Counted from the first letter of the stretch, positions 1 through 12,502 are shown. The stretch is DNA of 64,000 nucleotides from Arenicola marina (GCA_964019135.1 OZ025260.1:37181373-37245372); one strand, 5' to 3'. A program made the numbers and translations. Notes: generated from the letters alone by a model not told the origin.

Positions 1-899
1 AGGGGTGGAAGGCTAGAGTACCATGAGAGGTGGAAGGCTAGAGCGCCGTGACGGGTGAAAGGCTAGAGCGCCATGAGGGGTGGAAGGCTAGAGCGCCGTG
101 AGGGGTGGAAGGCTAAAGCGCCATGAGGGGTGGAAGGCTAGAGCGCCGTGAGGGGGGGAAGGCTAGAGCGCCGTGACTGGTGGAAGGCTAGAGCGCCATG
201 TGGGGTGGAAGGCTAGAGCGCCATGAGGGGTGGAAGGCTAGAGCGCCGTGAGGGGGGGAAGGGAAGGCTAGAGCGCCGTGAGGGGTGGAAGGCTAGAGCG
301 CCAAGAGGGGTGGAAGGCTAGAGCGCCATGAGGGGTGGAAGGCTAGAGCGCCATGAAGGGTGGAAGGCTAGAGCGCTAAGAGGGGTGGAAGGCTAGAACG
401 TCATGAGGGATGGAAGGGTAGAGCGCCGTGAGGGGTGGAAAGCTGGAGCGCCAAGAGGGGTGGAAGGCTAGAGCCCCATGAGGGGTAGAAGGCTAGAGCG
501 CCATGAGGGGTGGAAGGCTAGAGCGCCGTGAGGGGTGGAAGGCTAGAGCGCCGTGACGGGTGAAAGGCTAGAGTACCATGAGGGGTGGAAGGCTAGAACG
601 CCGTGAGGGGTGGAAGGCTAGAGCGCCATGAGGGGTGGAAGGCTAGAGCGCCGTGAGGGGTGGAAGGCTAGAGCGCCGTGAGGGGTGGAAGGCTAGAACG
701 CTGTGACGGGTGGAAGGCTAGAGCGCCGTGAGGGGTGGAAGGCTAGAGCGCCGTGAGGGGTGGAAGGCTAGAGCGCCGTGAGGGGTGGAAGGCTAGAGCG
801 CCGTGAGGGGTGGAAGGCTAGAGCGCCGTGAGGGGTGGAAGGCTAGAGCGCCATGAGGGGTGGAAGGCTAGAGCGCCATGAGGGGTGGAAGGCTAGAGC
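1..899. repeat. 25-bp minisatellite array, about 36 copies
   Basis: Head-to-tail 25-bp units with core ggctagagcgcc, then gtgagggg or atgagggg. The window opens inside the array, so its left end is not seen. Variation is mostly single substitutions plus one short insertion near position 255. No open frame of note runs through it. Confidence 0.97.
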
Positions 900-900
900 T

Positions 901-918
901 CATGGCGCTCTAGCCTTC
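901..918 (-). repeat. Inverted copy of the array unit at its right edge
   Basis: The 18 bases here are the exact reverse complement of the array unit (gaaggctagagcgccatg) and directly abut the last forward unit. The edge of the array can therefore fold into a hairpin. All other units have the opposite orientation. Confidence 0.9.
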
Positions 919-2462
919 TGACCCACCCGACGCAGGACTCATCCCGATCGAGGTCCTTCACAGATCACACATCTACCTCTTATGATGTTATCAGCCGGCG
1001 ACCTCTGTCACTTCCTAGAGTGGTAGGTGAGCGCGGCCCGGCCTCTGACCAGCTCCTTATCGGCCTGCCAAACACAGACCACGTCCCTGATAACAAAAAT
1101 GACCAATGAACGAGCAAATAAAGGAACGTCGGCGAAGGAACGCGTGTCGGCGATGGACTTTCAACCTGCTAGTCCACAAGGTGGCGCAATCTCACTAATA
1201 TTTCGCTCTCATACCCCGCTATACACACTGTGTCGGTGACTCAAAGACACCCCAAGGGGCGGGTGTCAATGTATGACACGTGAGACGGGGTATATCTCCG
1301 GCCACACCGCGCGGCCCAAGCCATAAATCCGGGACATTAAGCCCGGGACGTCGTATATAGCGACCAGAACTGGATTATCGCCCACTTAGATACTCTGACT
1401 GTTTGCTGCTCATCGCAGTTCAAGAGGTAGCTGACAATATTGGCCGGGAGCACCTCTCTCCTTAGTACCTAGGACGGGGACGATACAATGTAAGTATAAC
1501 AAATTAAATCATCTTGCGCGGCTCACTTTTTACATGTTAATTTCAATGTAGCGGTAAACCGAGAAATCGACCATACGTCCGGCACAGCGAGGGTCAAAGG
1601 TCACGGATGTCCTGTGATTTGGTTCTGGCGAATATCAGTTTAATGTGTTGATCTGAGGTAAGGTGTCCCAGCATGGAAGCCCCCCCCCCCTCCCCCCTCG
1701 CCTATCGAACTACACGTAACCAAACAGGAAACAGGTAGGAAAAAACGTGGGGCAAAATGGGGACGCGGGGCATTACGGGGTGGGGTGACATCTCCATAGT
1801 TACGTGGCCTGGCCTGACGCAATACTTTTATACCAGCAGCTTACGTCATTTGGTGCGCGCAACACGAAGCACATAACATGCGAGTATAAACCAAGATTTG
1901 TTATTTTTCTCAGTCTTGATCTACTTTCTCAGCTCGTCTCGATTCTATATGAGGAAAAATGCTTGGCACTTGATCTTGAAGTTCTAAGGACATCGGAAAC
2001 AATTTTTATTCACTAAGTTAACCTGGCGACGACCGAATTGTCATTGAGTCCTATTTGAATTTCTTCATGTTGAACAATGGCCCCTAGTTGCCCAAATCTG
2101 ACCCCAAATTGCCCCATCTATGGGGGTAAACGGGGCAATGAAGGCTTAATTTGGTTTTTATTATAATTCTGTAATTTGTCATTGGTAAGACATGACAGTC
2201 GGCTTATAACGTCAAATCACAATGTTTAATGTTTCAACAAAGTGTGGTAACTCTTGCTACTGTTTTACGGATCCCAGTTACATTAAAAGCTTAGCGTCCC
2301 CATTTTGCCCCACTTTCCCCTATGATTGTAAAATGATTCATGATATTGCAGTAGCCCGAATTATTGACATTGTACATATATTGTTATTTGTAGCAGTAAA
2401 CCTATTGGGCACTAAAGTAATACGACTTAGAATAAGAAAGAACTGGAAGACAATATCACTGT
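919..2462. other. Intergenic, no gene seen
   Basis: Unique-looking sequence with a C-run near 1680. Short open frames here have no recognisable motif or splice context. The right part is AT-rich. Confidence 0.6.
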
Positions 2463-2640
2463 AACACAGTATGACTGTAACACAATATCACTGTAACGCA
2501 ATATGACTGTAACACAATATCACTGTAACACAGTATGACTGTAACACAATATCACTGTAACGCAATATGACTGTAACACAATATCACTGTAACGCAATAT
2601 GATTGTAACACAATATGACTAACCCAAATAAATCACACAA
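2463..2640. repeat. 16-bp minisatellite with 32-bp dimer order
   Basis: Units of the form actgtaacacaatatg alternate between forms ending atatc and atatg, so the real period is a 32-bp dimer. About 11 monomers, decaying at the right edge. Confidence 0.9.
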
Positions 2641-2723
2641 TGTAAGTTTAACACAATACATTATGGCGTAAGACAATTACTATTTTACCACAACAACCAA
2701 AAATAACTGTGACCCTCGGCCCT

Positions 2724-5575
2724 CCTTAAACGGCTCATAGAAGTGTTGTCCGACCCTTAAACGGCTCATAGTAGGGTTGTCCGCCCCCTTAAACGGCTCA
2801 TAGAAGGGTTGTCCGCCCCCTTAAATGGCTCACAGAAGGGTTGTCCGCCCCCTTAAACGGCTCATAGAAGGGTTGTCCGCCCCCTTAAACGGCTCATAGA
2901 AGGGTTGTCCGCCCCCATAAACGGCTCATAGTAGGGTTGTCCGCCCCCTTAAACGGCTCATAGTAGGGTTATCCGCTCCCTTAAACGGCTCATAGAAGGG
3001 TTGTCCGCCCCCATAAACGGCTCGTAGAAGGGCTGTCCGCCCCCTTAAACGGCTCATAGAAGGGTTGTCCGCCCCCTTAAACGGCTCATAGAAGGGTTGT
3101 GCGCCCCCTTAAACGGCTCATAGTAGGGTTATCCGCTCCCTTAAACGGCTCATAGAAGGGTTGTCCGCCCCCTTAAACGGCTCATAGAAGGGTTGTCCGC
3201 CCCCATAAACGGCTCATAGAAGGGTTGTCCGCCCCCATAAACGGCCCATAGAAGGGTTGTCCGCCCCCTTAAACGGCCCATAGAAGGGTTGTCCGCCCCC
3301 TTAAACGGCTCATAGAAGGGTTGTCCGCCCCCATAAACGGCTCATAGAAGGGTTGTCCGCCCCCTTAAACGGCCCATAGAAGGGTTGTCCGCCCCCTTAA
3401 ACGGCTCATAGAAGGGTTGCCCGCCCCCATAAACGGCTCGTAGAAGGGCTGTCCGCCCCCTTAAGCGGCTCATAGAAGGGTTGTCCCCCCCCCCCCCCTT
3501 AAACGGCTCATAGAAGGGTTGTCTGCTCCCTTAAACGGCTCATAGAAGGGTTGTCCGCCCTTAAACGGCTCATAGAAGGGTTGTCCGCTCCCTTAAACGG
3601 CTCATAGAAGGGTTGTCCGCTCCCTTTAAACGGCTCATAGCAGGGTTGTCCGCTCCCTAATACGGCCCATAGAAGGGCTGTCCGCCCCCTTAAACGGCCC
3701 ATAGAAGGGCTGTCCGCCCCCTTAAACGGCTCATAGAAGGGTTGTCCGCTCCCTTAAACGGCTCATAGATGGGTTGTCCGCCCCTTTAACGGCTCATAGA
3801 AGTGTTGTCCGCCCTCATAAACGGCTCATAGAAGGGTTGTCGGCTCCTTTAAACGGCTCAAAGAAGGGTTGTCCGCCCCTTAAACGGCTCATAGAAGGGT
3901 TGACCACCCCCTTAAACGGCTCATAGAAGGGTTGTCCGCCCCCTTAAACGGCTCGTAGAAGGGTTGCCCGTTCCCTTAAACGGCTCATAGAAGGGTTGTC
4001 CGCTCCCTTAAACGGCTCATAGAAGGGTTGTCCGCTCCCTTTAAACGGCTCATAGAAGGGTTGTCCGCTCCCATTAACGGCTCAGAGAAGGGTTGTCCGC
4101 TCCCTTAAACGGCTCATAGAAGGGTTGTCCGCTCGCTTAAACGGCTCATAGAAGGGTTGTCCGCTCCCTTAAACGGCTCATAGAAGGGTTGTCCGCTCCC
4201 TTTAAACGGCTCATAGAAGGGTTGTCCGCTCCCTAATACGGCCCATAGAAGGGCTGTCCGCCCCCTTAAACGGCTCATAGAAGGGCTGTCCGCCCCCTTA
4301 AACGGCTCATAGAAGGGCTGTCCGCCCCCTTAAACGGCTCATAGAAGGGCTGTCCGCCCCCTTAAACGGCTCATAGAAGGTTGTCCGCTCCCTTTAAACG
4401 GCTCATAGCAGGGTTGTCCGCTCCCTAATACGGCCCATAGAAGGGCTGTCCGCCCCCTTAAACGGCTCATAGAAGGGTTGTCCGCCCCCTTAAACGGCTC
4501 ATAGAAGGGCTGTCCGCCCCCTTAAACGGCTCATAGAAGGGCTGTCCGCCCCCTTAAACGGCTCATAGAAGGGCTGTCCGCCCCCTTAAACGGCTCATAG
4601 AAGGGCTGTCCGCCCCCTTAAACGGCTCATAGAAGGTTGTCCGCTCCCTTTAAACGGCTCATAGCAGGGTTGTCCGCTCCCTAATACGGCCCATAGAAGG
4701 GCTGTCCGCCCCCTTAAATGGCTCATAGAAGGGTTGTCCGCCCCCTTAAACGGCTCATACATGGGTTCTCCGTTTCCTTAAACAGCTCGTAGAAGGGTTG
4801 TCTGCCCCCATAAATAGCTCATAGAAGGGTTGTCCGCTCCCTTAAACGGCTCATAGATGGGTTGTCCGCCCCTTTAACGGTTCATAGAAGTGTTGTCCGC
4901 CCTCATAAACGGTTCATAGAAGGGTTGTCGGCTCCTTTAAACGGCTCAAAGAAGGGTTGTCCGCTCCCCTAAACGGCCCATAAAAGGTTGTCTGCCCCCT
5001 TAAACGGCTCATAGAAGGGTTGTCCGCCCCCTTAAACGGCTCATAGAAGGGTTCTCCGCCCCCATAAACGGCTCGTAGAAGGGCTGTCGGCCCCCTTAAG
5101 CGGCTCATGGTAGGGTTGTCCGCCCCCTTAAACGGCCCATAGAAAGGGTTGTCCGCCTCCTTAAACGGCTCATAGTAGGGTTGTCCGCCCCTTTAAACGG
5201 CCCATAGAAGGGTTGTCCGCTCTCTTAAACGGCTTATAGTAGGATTGCCGCTCCCTTAAACGGCTTATAGAAGGGCTGTCCGCTCCCTTAAACGGCTCAT
5301 AGTTAAGTTGTCCGCTCCTTTAAACGGCCCAGAGAAGGGTTGCCCGCTCCCTTTAACGGCTCATAGAAGGGTTGTCCGCCCCCTTAAACGGCTCATAGAA
5401 GGGTTGTCCGCCCCTTAAACGGCTCATAGTAGGGTTGTCCGCCCCTTAAACGGCTCATAGAAGGGTTGTCCGCTTCTTTAAACGGCTCATAGAAGGGTTG
5501 TCCGCTCCCTTAAACGGCTCATAGAAGGGTTGTCCGCTCCCTTAAACGGCTCATAGAAGGGTTGCCCGCTCTTTA
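2724..5575. repeat. 32-bp minisatellite array, about 89 copies
   Basis: Units contain acggctcatagaagggttgt followed by ccgcccccttaa. Variants (gctccc for gccccc, ggcccata for ggctcata, tagtagg for agaagg) recur in blocks, for example around 4210-4480 and 4380-4700, which points to segmental duplication inside the array. Open frames on either strand are by-products of the repeat. Confidence 0.97.
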
Positions 5576-6245
5576 ACCTAAGCTCGGCAAACCTAACGGC
5601 CGACAAAATATAATGATTCCATCCCCTCAAACCGATGCCCCCCCCCACCAACACACACCTGTACAACGGTAAGACGGATCGACCGACTTTTTTTTTAACA
5701 AAAAACGATTTTGGAGGTTAGAAGAACTTTACTTGTCCGCGTCGACGAGAGAAGGGGGCGGGGCTGATTGGCCAAAGCATGTTCATGACATGTGTTCCTG
5801 ACTCTGGCCCCTTCACAGACCCAATGTTTAGTTTACCGTGTGTATCATGTCCGAAGTGCTAGGTAAGATTATGGACTGCCGTTTCATACATAAAACCAAA
5901 TATATATCACTATGTATATCCGGGATCAGTCTGACGTCAGTCTGACGTCCGACCCTCCACAGGTTGTCATACTTTACAATTGACGGATATAGATTTTTCC
6001 GTAGTGCTTGAAGGGTCAAAGGTCGGTGGTATCAGTCTATCATGGGTAGCTAACCCAGTCTGAGTACTCCCAATGTCCACATGTACTATGGCAGGTTTGA
6101 TAAGAGATGTACATTTACTGTGTGACAGATGGCTTTCCGTAGCAAGCAAGTTGTTCAAGCTGCTCATACCACAATTTTTGACCTACTGAACCACTTTTGA
6201 ATGGATAATTTTTTCACATATTTTGTCTGATCGTAAATTAGTTCA
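5576..6245. other. Intergenic, no gene seen
   Basis: Contains a C-run near 5640, a T-run near 5690 and AT-rich sequence. No coding or RNA feature recognised. Confidence 0.55.
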
Positions 6246-6480
6246 ACGTTTTCAACAACTATTATCGCATCTAATCTTCAACAACTGTTATCACATCTAA
6301 TCTTCAACAATTGTTATCACATCTACTATTCAACAACTATTATTACATCTACTCTTCAACAACTGTTATCCCATCTACTCATGTAATCTTCAACAACTGT
6401 TATCCCATCTACTCATGTAATCTTCAACAACTGTTATCCCATCTACTCATGTGATCTTCAACAACTGTTATCACATATAC
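6246..6480. repeat. Short minisatellite, 26- and 34-bp units
   Basis: Units share cttcaacaactgttat. The right-hand units are longer by the 8-bp insert ctcatgta, so two unit lengths coexist. About eight copies. Confidence 0.88.
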
Positions 6481-7560
6481 GTTTCGCAAAAGACAAAAAA
6501 AAATCTTGGCACACTAAATATTATCATGTCTGAAATAAGCGCAACAAAATCATCTTGTTTTACCCAATGAAGAGAAGAATGCCGTCTGCGAAGTTTAAAC
6601 TATCGTACGTGCGCGACTTCTAGCATCTAGACTTACGGACTTTGACAAAAACTAAAATAAAACCGTTAATTTCCGGGATAAAGCTATAAAAGGTTTTTCT
6701 GGGCACTATAACCAGCGGCGCTGGAGTTACGAGAAGACACAGGCTGGTGGGGACAGTACACCGGGTATTATACCAGAAACCGTTCAGGGTGCCCACAATA
6801 CATCCACACTCTGAACCGCTTCACCCTGGGGCTGTGTTGTTGCCATGGGACCAGCTGGGGACACGGATGCGGTGGGGTGCGTCAGCTGACTAGTCATGCA
6901 ATGACTGGACGTCATACGGCGATGACGTATGAGTCATGAGAGATCTTCCACCAGTCAACGTGGACTATCTCCCCAATCAACCTCTGGGTGTGTAACAAAT
7001 GGCATCGTAGAACCACCTTGTAATGTCTATACCAAAGTGATCATAACATTGATAAGGCTGACAAATGGCATCGAATATATAAATAAATTTACATTTCAGG
7101 CCTACTAAATGGCAAGGTATCACAACATTGATCACATAATTAACCTTTGTAGTAACTTTTTACGGCACAGCCATGTCACAAATTTAGTCGTTATAGGCCT
7201 TACAATGACATCGAATATATCCTAAAATTAACCGTTTAAAGGCCCGCTAAAGTATTACAGATATATATACAGATATTCCCCGCCGGTTTCAAAGATGTCG
7301 CATGAGATGCTAAAGTGAAACTGACATTTCACAGAACTACGACATTTCCTTCAAATGGAGTGACACATATGACCAAAATATTTACAGCTGATCGTAAGTT
7401 GGAACCTATGTAAACTATGTTACAGATTTCAGTAATTCACTGGTTTATTTGATCAGGATGAAACATTAGGTGAATGAGGACTGGGACCTGTGACAGACAA
7501 TGATATATATAGAAGAATTAAAAAAAAAAAAAATGTTCAGATAAAGACGCCAAAAATGGG
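6481..7560. other. Intergenic, no gene seen
   Basis: AT-rich, with an A-run near 7520 just before the next array. No gene, tRNA fold or transposon end recognised. Confidence 0.55.
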
Positions 7561-8362
7561 GTTGTGTGTACTACGTCATTGAACTATGGCATGCGTTGTG
7601 TGTACTACGTCATTGAACTATGGCATGCGTTGTGTGTACTACGTCATTGAACTATGGCATGCGTTGTGTGTACTACGTCATTGAACTATGGCATGCGTTG
7701 TGTGTACTACGTCATTGAACTATGGCATGCGTTGTGTGTACTACGTCATTGAACTATGGCATGCGTTGTGTGTACTACGTCATTGAACTATGGCATGCGT
7801 TGTGTGTACTACGTCATTGAACTATGGCATGCGTTGTGGGTACTACGTCATTGAACAATGGCATGCGTTGTGTGTACTACGTCATTGAACTATGGCATGC
7901 GTTGTGTGTACTACGTCATTGAACTATGGCATGCGTTGTGTGTACTACGTCATTGAACTATGGCATGCGTTGTGGGTACTACGTCATTGAACTATGGCAT
8001 GCGTTGTGTGTACTACGTCATTGAACTATGGCATGCGTTGTGTGTACTACGTCATTGAACTATGGCATGCGTTGTGTGTACTACGTCATTGAACTATGGC
8101 ATGCGTTGTGTGTACTACGTCATTGAACTATGGCATGCGTTGTGTGTACTACGTCATTGAACAATGGCATGCGTTGTGTGTACTACGTCATTGAACTATG
8201 GCATGCGTTGTGTGTACTACGTCATTGAACTATGGCATGCGTTGTGTGTACTACGTCATTGAACTATGGCATGCGTTGTGGGTACTACGTCATTGAACTA
8301 TGGCATGCGTTGTGTGTACTACGTCATTGAACTATGGCATGCGTTGTGTGTAATACGTCATT
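7561..8362. repeat. 34-bp minisatellite, left part, about 24 copies
   Basis: Very uniform units containing gtgtactacgtcattgaac followed by tatggcatgcgtt. Each carries tacgtca, the reverse complement of a CRE-type TGACGTA site. The array continues after an inserted LINE at 9442. Its last unit before the insertion has the rare variant taatacgtcatt. Confidence 0.97.
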
Positions 8363-9441
8363 TTTTTTATTTTTTTTTTTTTATTTATTTAAATCATATA
8401 TGGTACATGCATACATATAACGATTTTCAACTACATCCGTTGAACACTTAAACACCAGAATATATATAGATCAACACTTAAACACCAAAATATATATAGA
8501 TACCTATTCAACTTGACAAAAAATATTCTATTAAGGATTTACCCCATTTTTTAATCATGCTTTTCTGTTTTTCATTGTCTTTGGAATTATGGTATTCTAA
8601 ACGAAAGTAACTCTTGATAACCCTTATGCAACTGGTCAATATAAGTCTTTTGCCAGTACATCTGGCCACATATATGTATCTCTTGACTATTAATATAATT
8701 ATATTTAGAAGATCTTCATTGGTTACGTTAAAAACCCCTAACATTATGTCTTTTGCGGAGAACATAGTTATGTCTCTAATATTAGCTTGATTGCGTAACC
8801 AGTTATACAAGTTCGTCCACAGTATTCTCTCGTCACATTCCACGAATAAATGGTCTAAAGTTTCCGGATGTTTTTCACAAAAGTTGCATAAATTGTTCTC
8901 TATAATGTTACAGCGCTTTAGAAATACATTAGTCACAACTATTCTGTGTATAATGGCAAACTGAAAACTCCGAAGCTTTTCATTGATGGTTACCAGATAT
9001 GGTAATTTATATATCACGCACCATTTATCTCTGAGTATAGTCGGGCCTAGTATTTCGCTCCACTTACGCTCGTTATTACAACTAAATTGCGGACTAATAA
9101 CCAACTTTCTATATACATAGTTGCATACTTTTTTGATCGATAATAATTCTTCTAAATGTAAACACATAACAGAGTCTAATTTTCGTCCTTCCTGACGACG
9201 CATTTTCACCCATTTTTGGGGGATGGAAAATACTAAAGTATAGTAGTCCGCAAAATTGAGAATATTGCCAAATGTTTTTATAAACTCGTCAAACCGAAGT
9301 GGTTCACCATTGCTATTTACCAGGTCGTTCACCCACCTAATACCTTTCCTCAAGAATTCTGTCTTTCTACAAAGTAAATTATCATTCTTCATAAAGTACG
9401 AGTTCCATAACGGTTGCCTGAGAACATTAAATAATTCATCA
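8363..9441 (-). mobile_element. 5'-truncated L1/Tx1-like LINE inserted in the 34-bp array
   Basis: Minus-strand insertion of about 1.08 kb. It starts on the + strand with an A/T tail (8361-8395 reads as T-rich), then a short 3' untranslated part, then the C-terminal 311 codons of a LINE ORF2. Endonuclease and polymerase domains are absent because the copy is 5'-truncated. The clean 12-bp target duplication and one uninterrupted frame say that the insertion is fairly recent. Clade assignment (L1/Tx1-like) rests on the C-terminal Cys-His motif and general style. Confidence 0.85.
8508..9441 (-). pseudogene. LINE ORF2 C-terminal fragment with zinc-knuckle-like motif
   Basis: A single open frame of about 311 codons, read on the minus strand and ending at 8508. 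It carries CNFCEKHPETLDHLFVEC, the C-x2-C-x7-H-x4-C arrangement typical of the zf-RVT region after the reverse transcriptase in L1/Tx1-type elements. A basic, aromatic tail follows. The first codons of the open frame lie in flanking array sequence, so this has no start of its own. It is not a host gene. Confidence 0.8.
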
Positions 9442-9774
9442 TAATACGTCATTGAACTATGGCATGCGTTGTGTGTACTACGTCATTGAACTATGGCATG
9501 CGTTGTGTGTACTACGTCATTGAACTATGGCATGCGTTGTGTGTACTACGTCATTGAACTATGGCATGCGTTGTGTGTACTACGTCATTGAACTATAGCA
9601 TGCGTTGTGTGTACTACGTCATTGAACTATGGCATGCGTTGTGTGTACTACGTCATTGAACTATGGCATGCGTTGTGTGTACTACGTCATTGAACTATGG
9701 CATGCGTTGTGTGCACTACGTCATTGAACTATGGCATGCGTTGTGTGTACTACGTCATTGAACTATGGCATGCG
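9442..9774. repeat. 34-bp minisatellite, right part, about 10 copies
   Basis: Same unit and same phase as the array at 7561-8362. The two were one array before the LINE landed. Confidence 0.96.
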
Positions 9775-10421
9775 AATGTATAATTGGTCTAATATTGTCA
9801 AAAACTAACATTGCAACAAAACTAAAAATAATGCAGCCAGGTCCATGTCGAAGAAACAATCTGAAATTCCCTATTCAGAGAAAAAACCCTGACGAGTAAA
9901 GTCACTATTTCATCAAATTTGATGGGGGAGGGTTACGTCAGATCGCAGGGAGGCACCGTCGTTGTTGAAACAGCCGTAAACACTATGACTGCACTCTGCC
10001 GCAAGCCGGCTTTACAGTCGGTGAACAATCGGCAAGTGAGAAGTTGTTGCGCCCTCTGTCGCAAGATTTCTTCAAGCGGGTTACGTCAGCGTGCTGACGT
10101 CACTAGCCAAGTATGCGCGTCACTGCTCGTCCAAGGTTTGCCTTTTGTTGAAATAGTAACTTTAACTTGTTATCATCGTTTGTTGACACATGACTCATCG
10201 TGTAGTCAGTTCTCTATGGCTGTATCTGTTCACAGAGCGATGGCGATGTACGTAATTTGGTTGCCATTAACTCGGAAACTGATCGTTATTTTAGTGGTCA
10301 TTAATCCATATTTAGCCTTCCGCAAGTGGTGTAGGGCAAGTGTACGTGTGTCAGGGGAGATGTTGGGGGGGGGAGGGGGGAGTGACACGCAGCTAATGTG
10401 TATAGTTGGTTGGTGGTTCTG
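9775..10421. other. Intergenic, no supported gene
   Basis: A 183-codon open frame crosses this stretch (9919-10470), but it lacks a recognisable domain and runs into SINE sequence. G-run near 10370. Confidence 0.5.
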
Positions 10422-10472
10422 GCGTCAATGGGAGATAGAAGAGAGAGTGGAGCCATGTCCCCGGGGGTAACC
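10422..10472 (-). mobile_element. Fragment of tRNA-derived SINE (tail side)
   Basis: About 50 bases matching the region gtcaatgggaga to ccatgtccccgggggtaacc of the SINE copies at 34304-34554 and 61853-62008. The tRNA-like head is missing. Sequence after 10472 is different. Confidence 0.7.
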
Positions 10473-10905
10473 CAGGGGCGATCCAGGAATTTGAAAGGGG
10501 GGGACCCACCACCCCCCCGGTGGTGGGTCCAAAATTGCGACCGGGGGATCCACCAATTTTGACGACCGGAAGGGGGCCCCTGAAAACTTGCGACCGGGGG
10601 TGGGGGGGCGTGGGGCACGCCGCCTCAGATATCGTTCTTCATGCAAAGGGGGGGGGGGGGGTCCACGCCTTGGATGACCGAAATTGTGCATTGAAAAACG
10701 TCATTCTTACTAAAAACAGAGGGGGTCCGGACCCCCCCCCCCCCGCTTGATCCGCCATTTTTGAACCTCTACTCTGTGCGAAACTAACATGTATAGCTAA
10801 GTATATTAACGTAACTCGCACGATCTTCCTATGAAGCTTCAGGTTACGTAACAGCCAAATGGTACAACACTCGACCGCAGATCAAAGGTCCCGAGCTCGA
10901 AAAGC
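10473..10905. other. G/C-run-rich intergenic sequence
   Basis: Long G- and C-runs (near 10640-10655 and 10730-10744). Short overlapping open frames are low complexity. Looks like the remnant of another interspersed repeat, family not recognised. Confidence 0.45.
10502..10530. other. Perfect 11-bp hairpin
   Basis: ggacccaccac at 10502-10512 and its exact complement gtggtgggtcc at 10520-10530, with a 7-base C-rich loop. Confidence 0.8.
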
Positions 10906-11287
10906 GGTCTGAACCCGGGTCTTAACCTGTGTCCCCGGGTCTGAACGCCTTAACCTGTGACCCCGGGTCTGAATGCCCTAACCTGTGTCCCCGGGTCTGA
11001 ACGCCTTAACCTGTGACCCCGGGTCTGAACGCCTTAACCTATGTCCCTAGGCAGCTGAATGCCCTAGGTCTGAATGCCTTAACCCCGGGTCTGAACGCCT
11101 TAACCTGTGTCCCCAGGCGGCTGAATGCCCTAGGTCTGAATGCCCTAACCTGTGTCCTCGGGTCTGAACGCCTTAACCTGTGTCCCCGTGTCTGAATGCC
11201 CTAACCCCTTGTCCTCGGGTCTGAACGCCTTAACCTGTGTCCCCGTGTCTGAATGCCCTAACCTGTGTCCCCGGGTCTGAACGCCTT
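10906..11287. repeat. 28-bp minisatellite, about 13 copies
   Basis: Units with aacgccttaacctgtgtccc then cgggtct. A few units carry a ggcggctgaatgccctag variant. Confidence 0.93.
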
Positions 11288-11600
11288 CGCGGTGGCGAGG
11301 GTGGTGTTACGAATGTTGTATCAGTGGGGTGCGGGGTGGAGCTATAGAGAGGACTGAAAGACACCTGGCCCGGGCGGTGGCGAGGGGAGGTGGGGGGGTG
11401 GTAATGAATGTTGTATCAGTGGGGTGCGGGGTGGAGCTATAGAGAGGACTGAAAGACACCTGGTCCGGGCGGTGGCGAGGGGAGGGGGGGGGTAACGAAT
11501 GTTGTATCAGTGGGGTGCGGGGTGGATCTATAGAGAGGACTGAAAGACACCTGGCTCGGGCGGTGGTGAGGGGGTGGGGGGTGTTACGAATGTTGCAGCA
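11288..11600. repeat. Tandem repeat with about 90-95 bp period, 3-4 copies
   Basis: gaatgttgtatcagtggggt recurs at about 11311, 11406 and 11497, and a diverged copy starts at about 11587. Units differ mainly in the length of a G-run. Confidence 0.9.
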
Positions 11601-12186
11601 ACGTTGGGCAAGAATGTTGCGGTAGAAGAGCAGATAGGCTTACCATGTCTGCCTGTTACACTACCACGCATACCACCCACCCCCTCCCCTCTCTACTTCC
11701 TCCATCCGTTCATACTCCCGCACCCTGGCCCCACCCCCCCCCCACCCCTAACCCGCCCCTGTCCTGAACCCTTTACCCGCCCTATCCCATCCCACACTCC
11801 TCACCACGCTCCCTGCCCCCACCACCTCACCCCCCCGCCCCAGCCCATCCCCCACACCTCACCCCGCCCCATGCCTCCACCTCACCGCCCCCCCCCCACC
11901 CATCCCCAGCTCATCCCACACACCTCACCCCTCTCCCTCAACCACGATCGCCGATCCCCACGACACACCCCAACCTGTCCGCTCCTTGCCCCCCCCCCCC
12001 CCCACCCACCCGCCCCTCCACGCTCCACGGCCCCGACCACGGTAACAGAAGTGTCTTGCATACAAACACATACTAGCGATATATATATATATATACTACC
12101 CAGAACTATGTATACATACATACTACCCATAAATGTATATATATATAAACATATCAGCCGTATGTACTGCACGTGCTGTACGTGGC
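11601..12186. other. Low-complexity C-rich and TA-rich sequence
   Basis: C/CA-rich tract from 11650 to 12030 and TA microsatellite-like runs at 12080-12150. Proline-rich open frames here are compositional. Confidence 0.6.
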
Positions 12187-12330
12187 GTGCAAGCGGCGTA
12201 GTGGTAGATGCCTACGGTACTGTAGGAGAGGGGTGGAGGAGAGGGGGTGGGTTCGAAGTGAAGAGAGGGATCCCACCGGTGCAGTTCATGGGTCGTGAGG
12301 CTCGGAGCACGGATCACTCAAACACACCAT
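12187..12330 (+). mobile_element. Possible tRNA-derived SINE head
   Basis: A box A-like stretch ggcgtagtggtagatgcc near 12195 is followed by a box B-like gggttcgaagtg near 12249. The spacing and order suit a tRNA-type RNA polymerase III promoter. The acceptor stem does not pair, so this is not a tRNA gene. Confidence 0.4.
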
Positions 12331-12415
12331 CCGGAAGCTCAGCAGCCACTTCTCAGTATTGCCACGGATTCGACTCACGTTCCAACCGACCACGCATGCG
12401 CCAGCCCTCTTACTG

Positions 12416-12502
12416 TTGTGAGCCATAACACACACAGGCTGCAGGCACACTGGACACGTTGTGAGCCATAACACATACAGGCTGCAGGCACACTGGACAC
12501 GT
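12416..12502. repeat. 43-bp tandem duplication
   Basis: Two nearly identical copies (cacaca against cataca) starting ttgtgagccataacac at 12416 and 12459. Confidence 0.92.

Larger units (their letters stand above)
8351..9453. repeat. 12-bp target-site duplication around a LINE
   Basis: The sequence taatacgtcatt stands at 8351-8362 and again at 9442-9453, flanking the LINE fragment. Normal array units read tactacgtcatt, so the shared C-to-A variant on both sides marks a true target-site duplication and not chance array similarity. Confidence 0.9.

Noticed and set aside
9919-10470. 183-codon open frame
   Set aside because: No recognisable domain, no splice context, and it ends inside SINE sequence.
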